Of a DNA stretch of 12,663 nt, positions 12,370-12,663 are shown one piece after another (within the stretch, counting starts at the first letter, position 1; each line of letters starts with the position of its first letter). The notes under the pieces are model-generated. The model had not been told where the DNA came from and did not search any database. It was given only the letters and a program-made list of their open reading frames with translations. Position numbers and translations under genes: made by a program. This DNA comes from an archaeon (GTDB taxonomy: Archaea; Thermoproteota; Nitrososphaeria; Nitrososphaerales; CADDZS01), in the NCBI GenBank assembly GCA_021806865.1, contig JAKAPU010000066.1, forward strand, positions 1 through 12,663, written 5' to 3'.

Positions 12370-12389
12370 TTCAACAATGGATAAGATCA

Positions 12390-12566
12390 CTAACACGTTC
12401 CGTTCTGATTTATTAATGCGTTAGCTCTCTGAGGCGGATTCTCTAACACATGTTGGTCGTGGGATGATTTCGTCTTGCTACCCTTTCTCGGCTTCTGTTG
12501 CGGACGTGTTAGGAAATCCGACCAAAATCGCTAACATATTTATAAATAAACAAGGAACGCGTTAAC
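12390..12566. repeat. Array of six CTAAC(A/G)CGT-like sites
   Basis: Sites: CTAACACGTT (12390-12399), inverted GCGTTAG (12418-12424), CTAACACA (12443-12450), inverted ACGTGTTAG (12504-12512), CTAACAT (12531-12537) and inverted ACGCGTTAAC (12557-12566). Orientation alternates. The strongest pair share CTAACACGT(T)CCG, one being inverted. They lie in the 225-base gap before a gene starting at 12595 and flank its TATA box. This could be a cooperative operator or origin-like iterons. Confidence 0.5.
12534..12550 (+). promoter_or_regulatory. TATA box upstream of the right-edge gene
   Basis: ACATATTTATAAATAAA is the most AT-rich stretch near the right end and lies about 53 bases before the ATG at 12595, giving a leader of about 25 bases. 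Confidence 0.5.
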
Positions 12567-12594
12567 CCATCATTGTCCGCATCCTCTGCACGAT

Positions 12595-12663
12595 ATGACA
12601 AGCTCGGTCTCAGATTCAACCCCTTTTTCCAAGGACATCTTTACTACGACGATCCGTATAGAT
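12595..12663 (+). CDS. 5' part of a gene continuing past the window (unidentified)
   Basis: An ATG opens a frame that stays open to the edge: MTSSVSDSTPFSKDIFTTTIRID, 23 residues. The serine/threonine-rich start gives no family. Support comes from the TATA box and clustered repeats upstream and the lack of any other gene in the gap. No convincing Shine-Dalgarno sequence precedes it. Confidence 0.45.
   Translation, partial: MTSSVSDSTPFSKDIFTTTIRID

Overview
The window looks archaeal. Several genes have a TATA-like box about 24-30 bases before the start codon (leaderless style), while others carry a good Shine-Dalgarno sequence. The set (MoaD-like protein, NarI/NarH-like pair, TatA, HTH-type winged-helix regulator, SWIM-domain transposase) would suit a Nitrososphaerota/Thermoproteota-type genome. 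The lineage is inference; no marker gene settles it.

Positions 1-3964 hold a redox/metabolic block. A MoaD/ThiS-like sulfur carrier (39-344, +) faces a two-gene minus-strand operon encoding a four-motif Fe-S protein (1250-1879) and a NarI-like cytochrome b membrane protein (403-1242). Upstream of these is a ThDP-dependent decarboxylase-type enzyme (2204-3964, -). A working model is a 2-oxo acid decarboxylase producing an aldehyde that a tungsten/molybdenum oxidoreductase, not in the window, oxidises, with electrons passing through the Fe-S protein and cytochrome b to quinone. Positions 4076-6239 hold a DHA2-type MFS exporter (-), a gene-poor stretch and tatA (+).

Positions 6321-8805 are a complete insertion element of 2,469 bp. 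It is bounded by a 51-bp imperfect terminal inverted repeat (42/51 matches, ends GGTTCT) and an exact 8-bp target duplication (GGAAACTG). It encodes a SWIM/zinc-ribbon DDE transposase of IS6 type and, unusually for that family, four further genes: a small DUF4177-like ORF and an ATGA-coupled operon of a ribbon-helix-helix protein and two helical proteins. The last passenger gene has no stop inside the element and runs into flanking DNA.

Positions 9100-12663 look like accessory DNA. They include an unrecognised acidic-tailed protein gene bounded by a second inverted-repeat pair (9112-9145 / 10009-10059), a membrane-anchored coiled-coil protein with a PD-(D/E)XK-like nuclease domain coupled to a small coiled-coil protein, and a divergent operon of a two-TM protein and a winged-helix regulator behind a 22-bp perfect palindrome. 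An array of about six CTAAC(A/G)CGT-like sites precedes a gene that runs off the right end.
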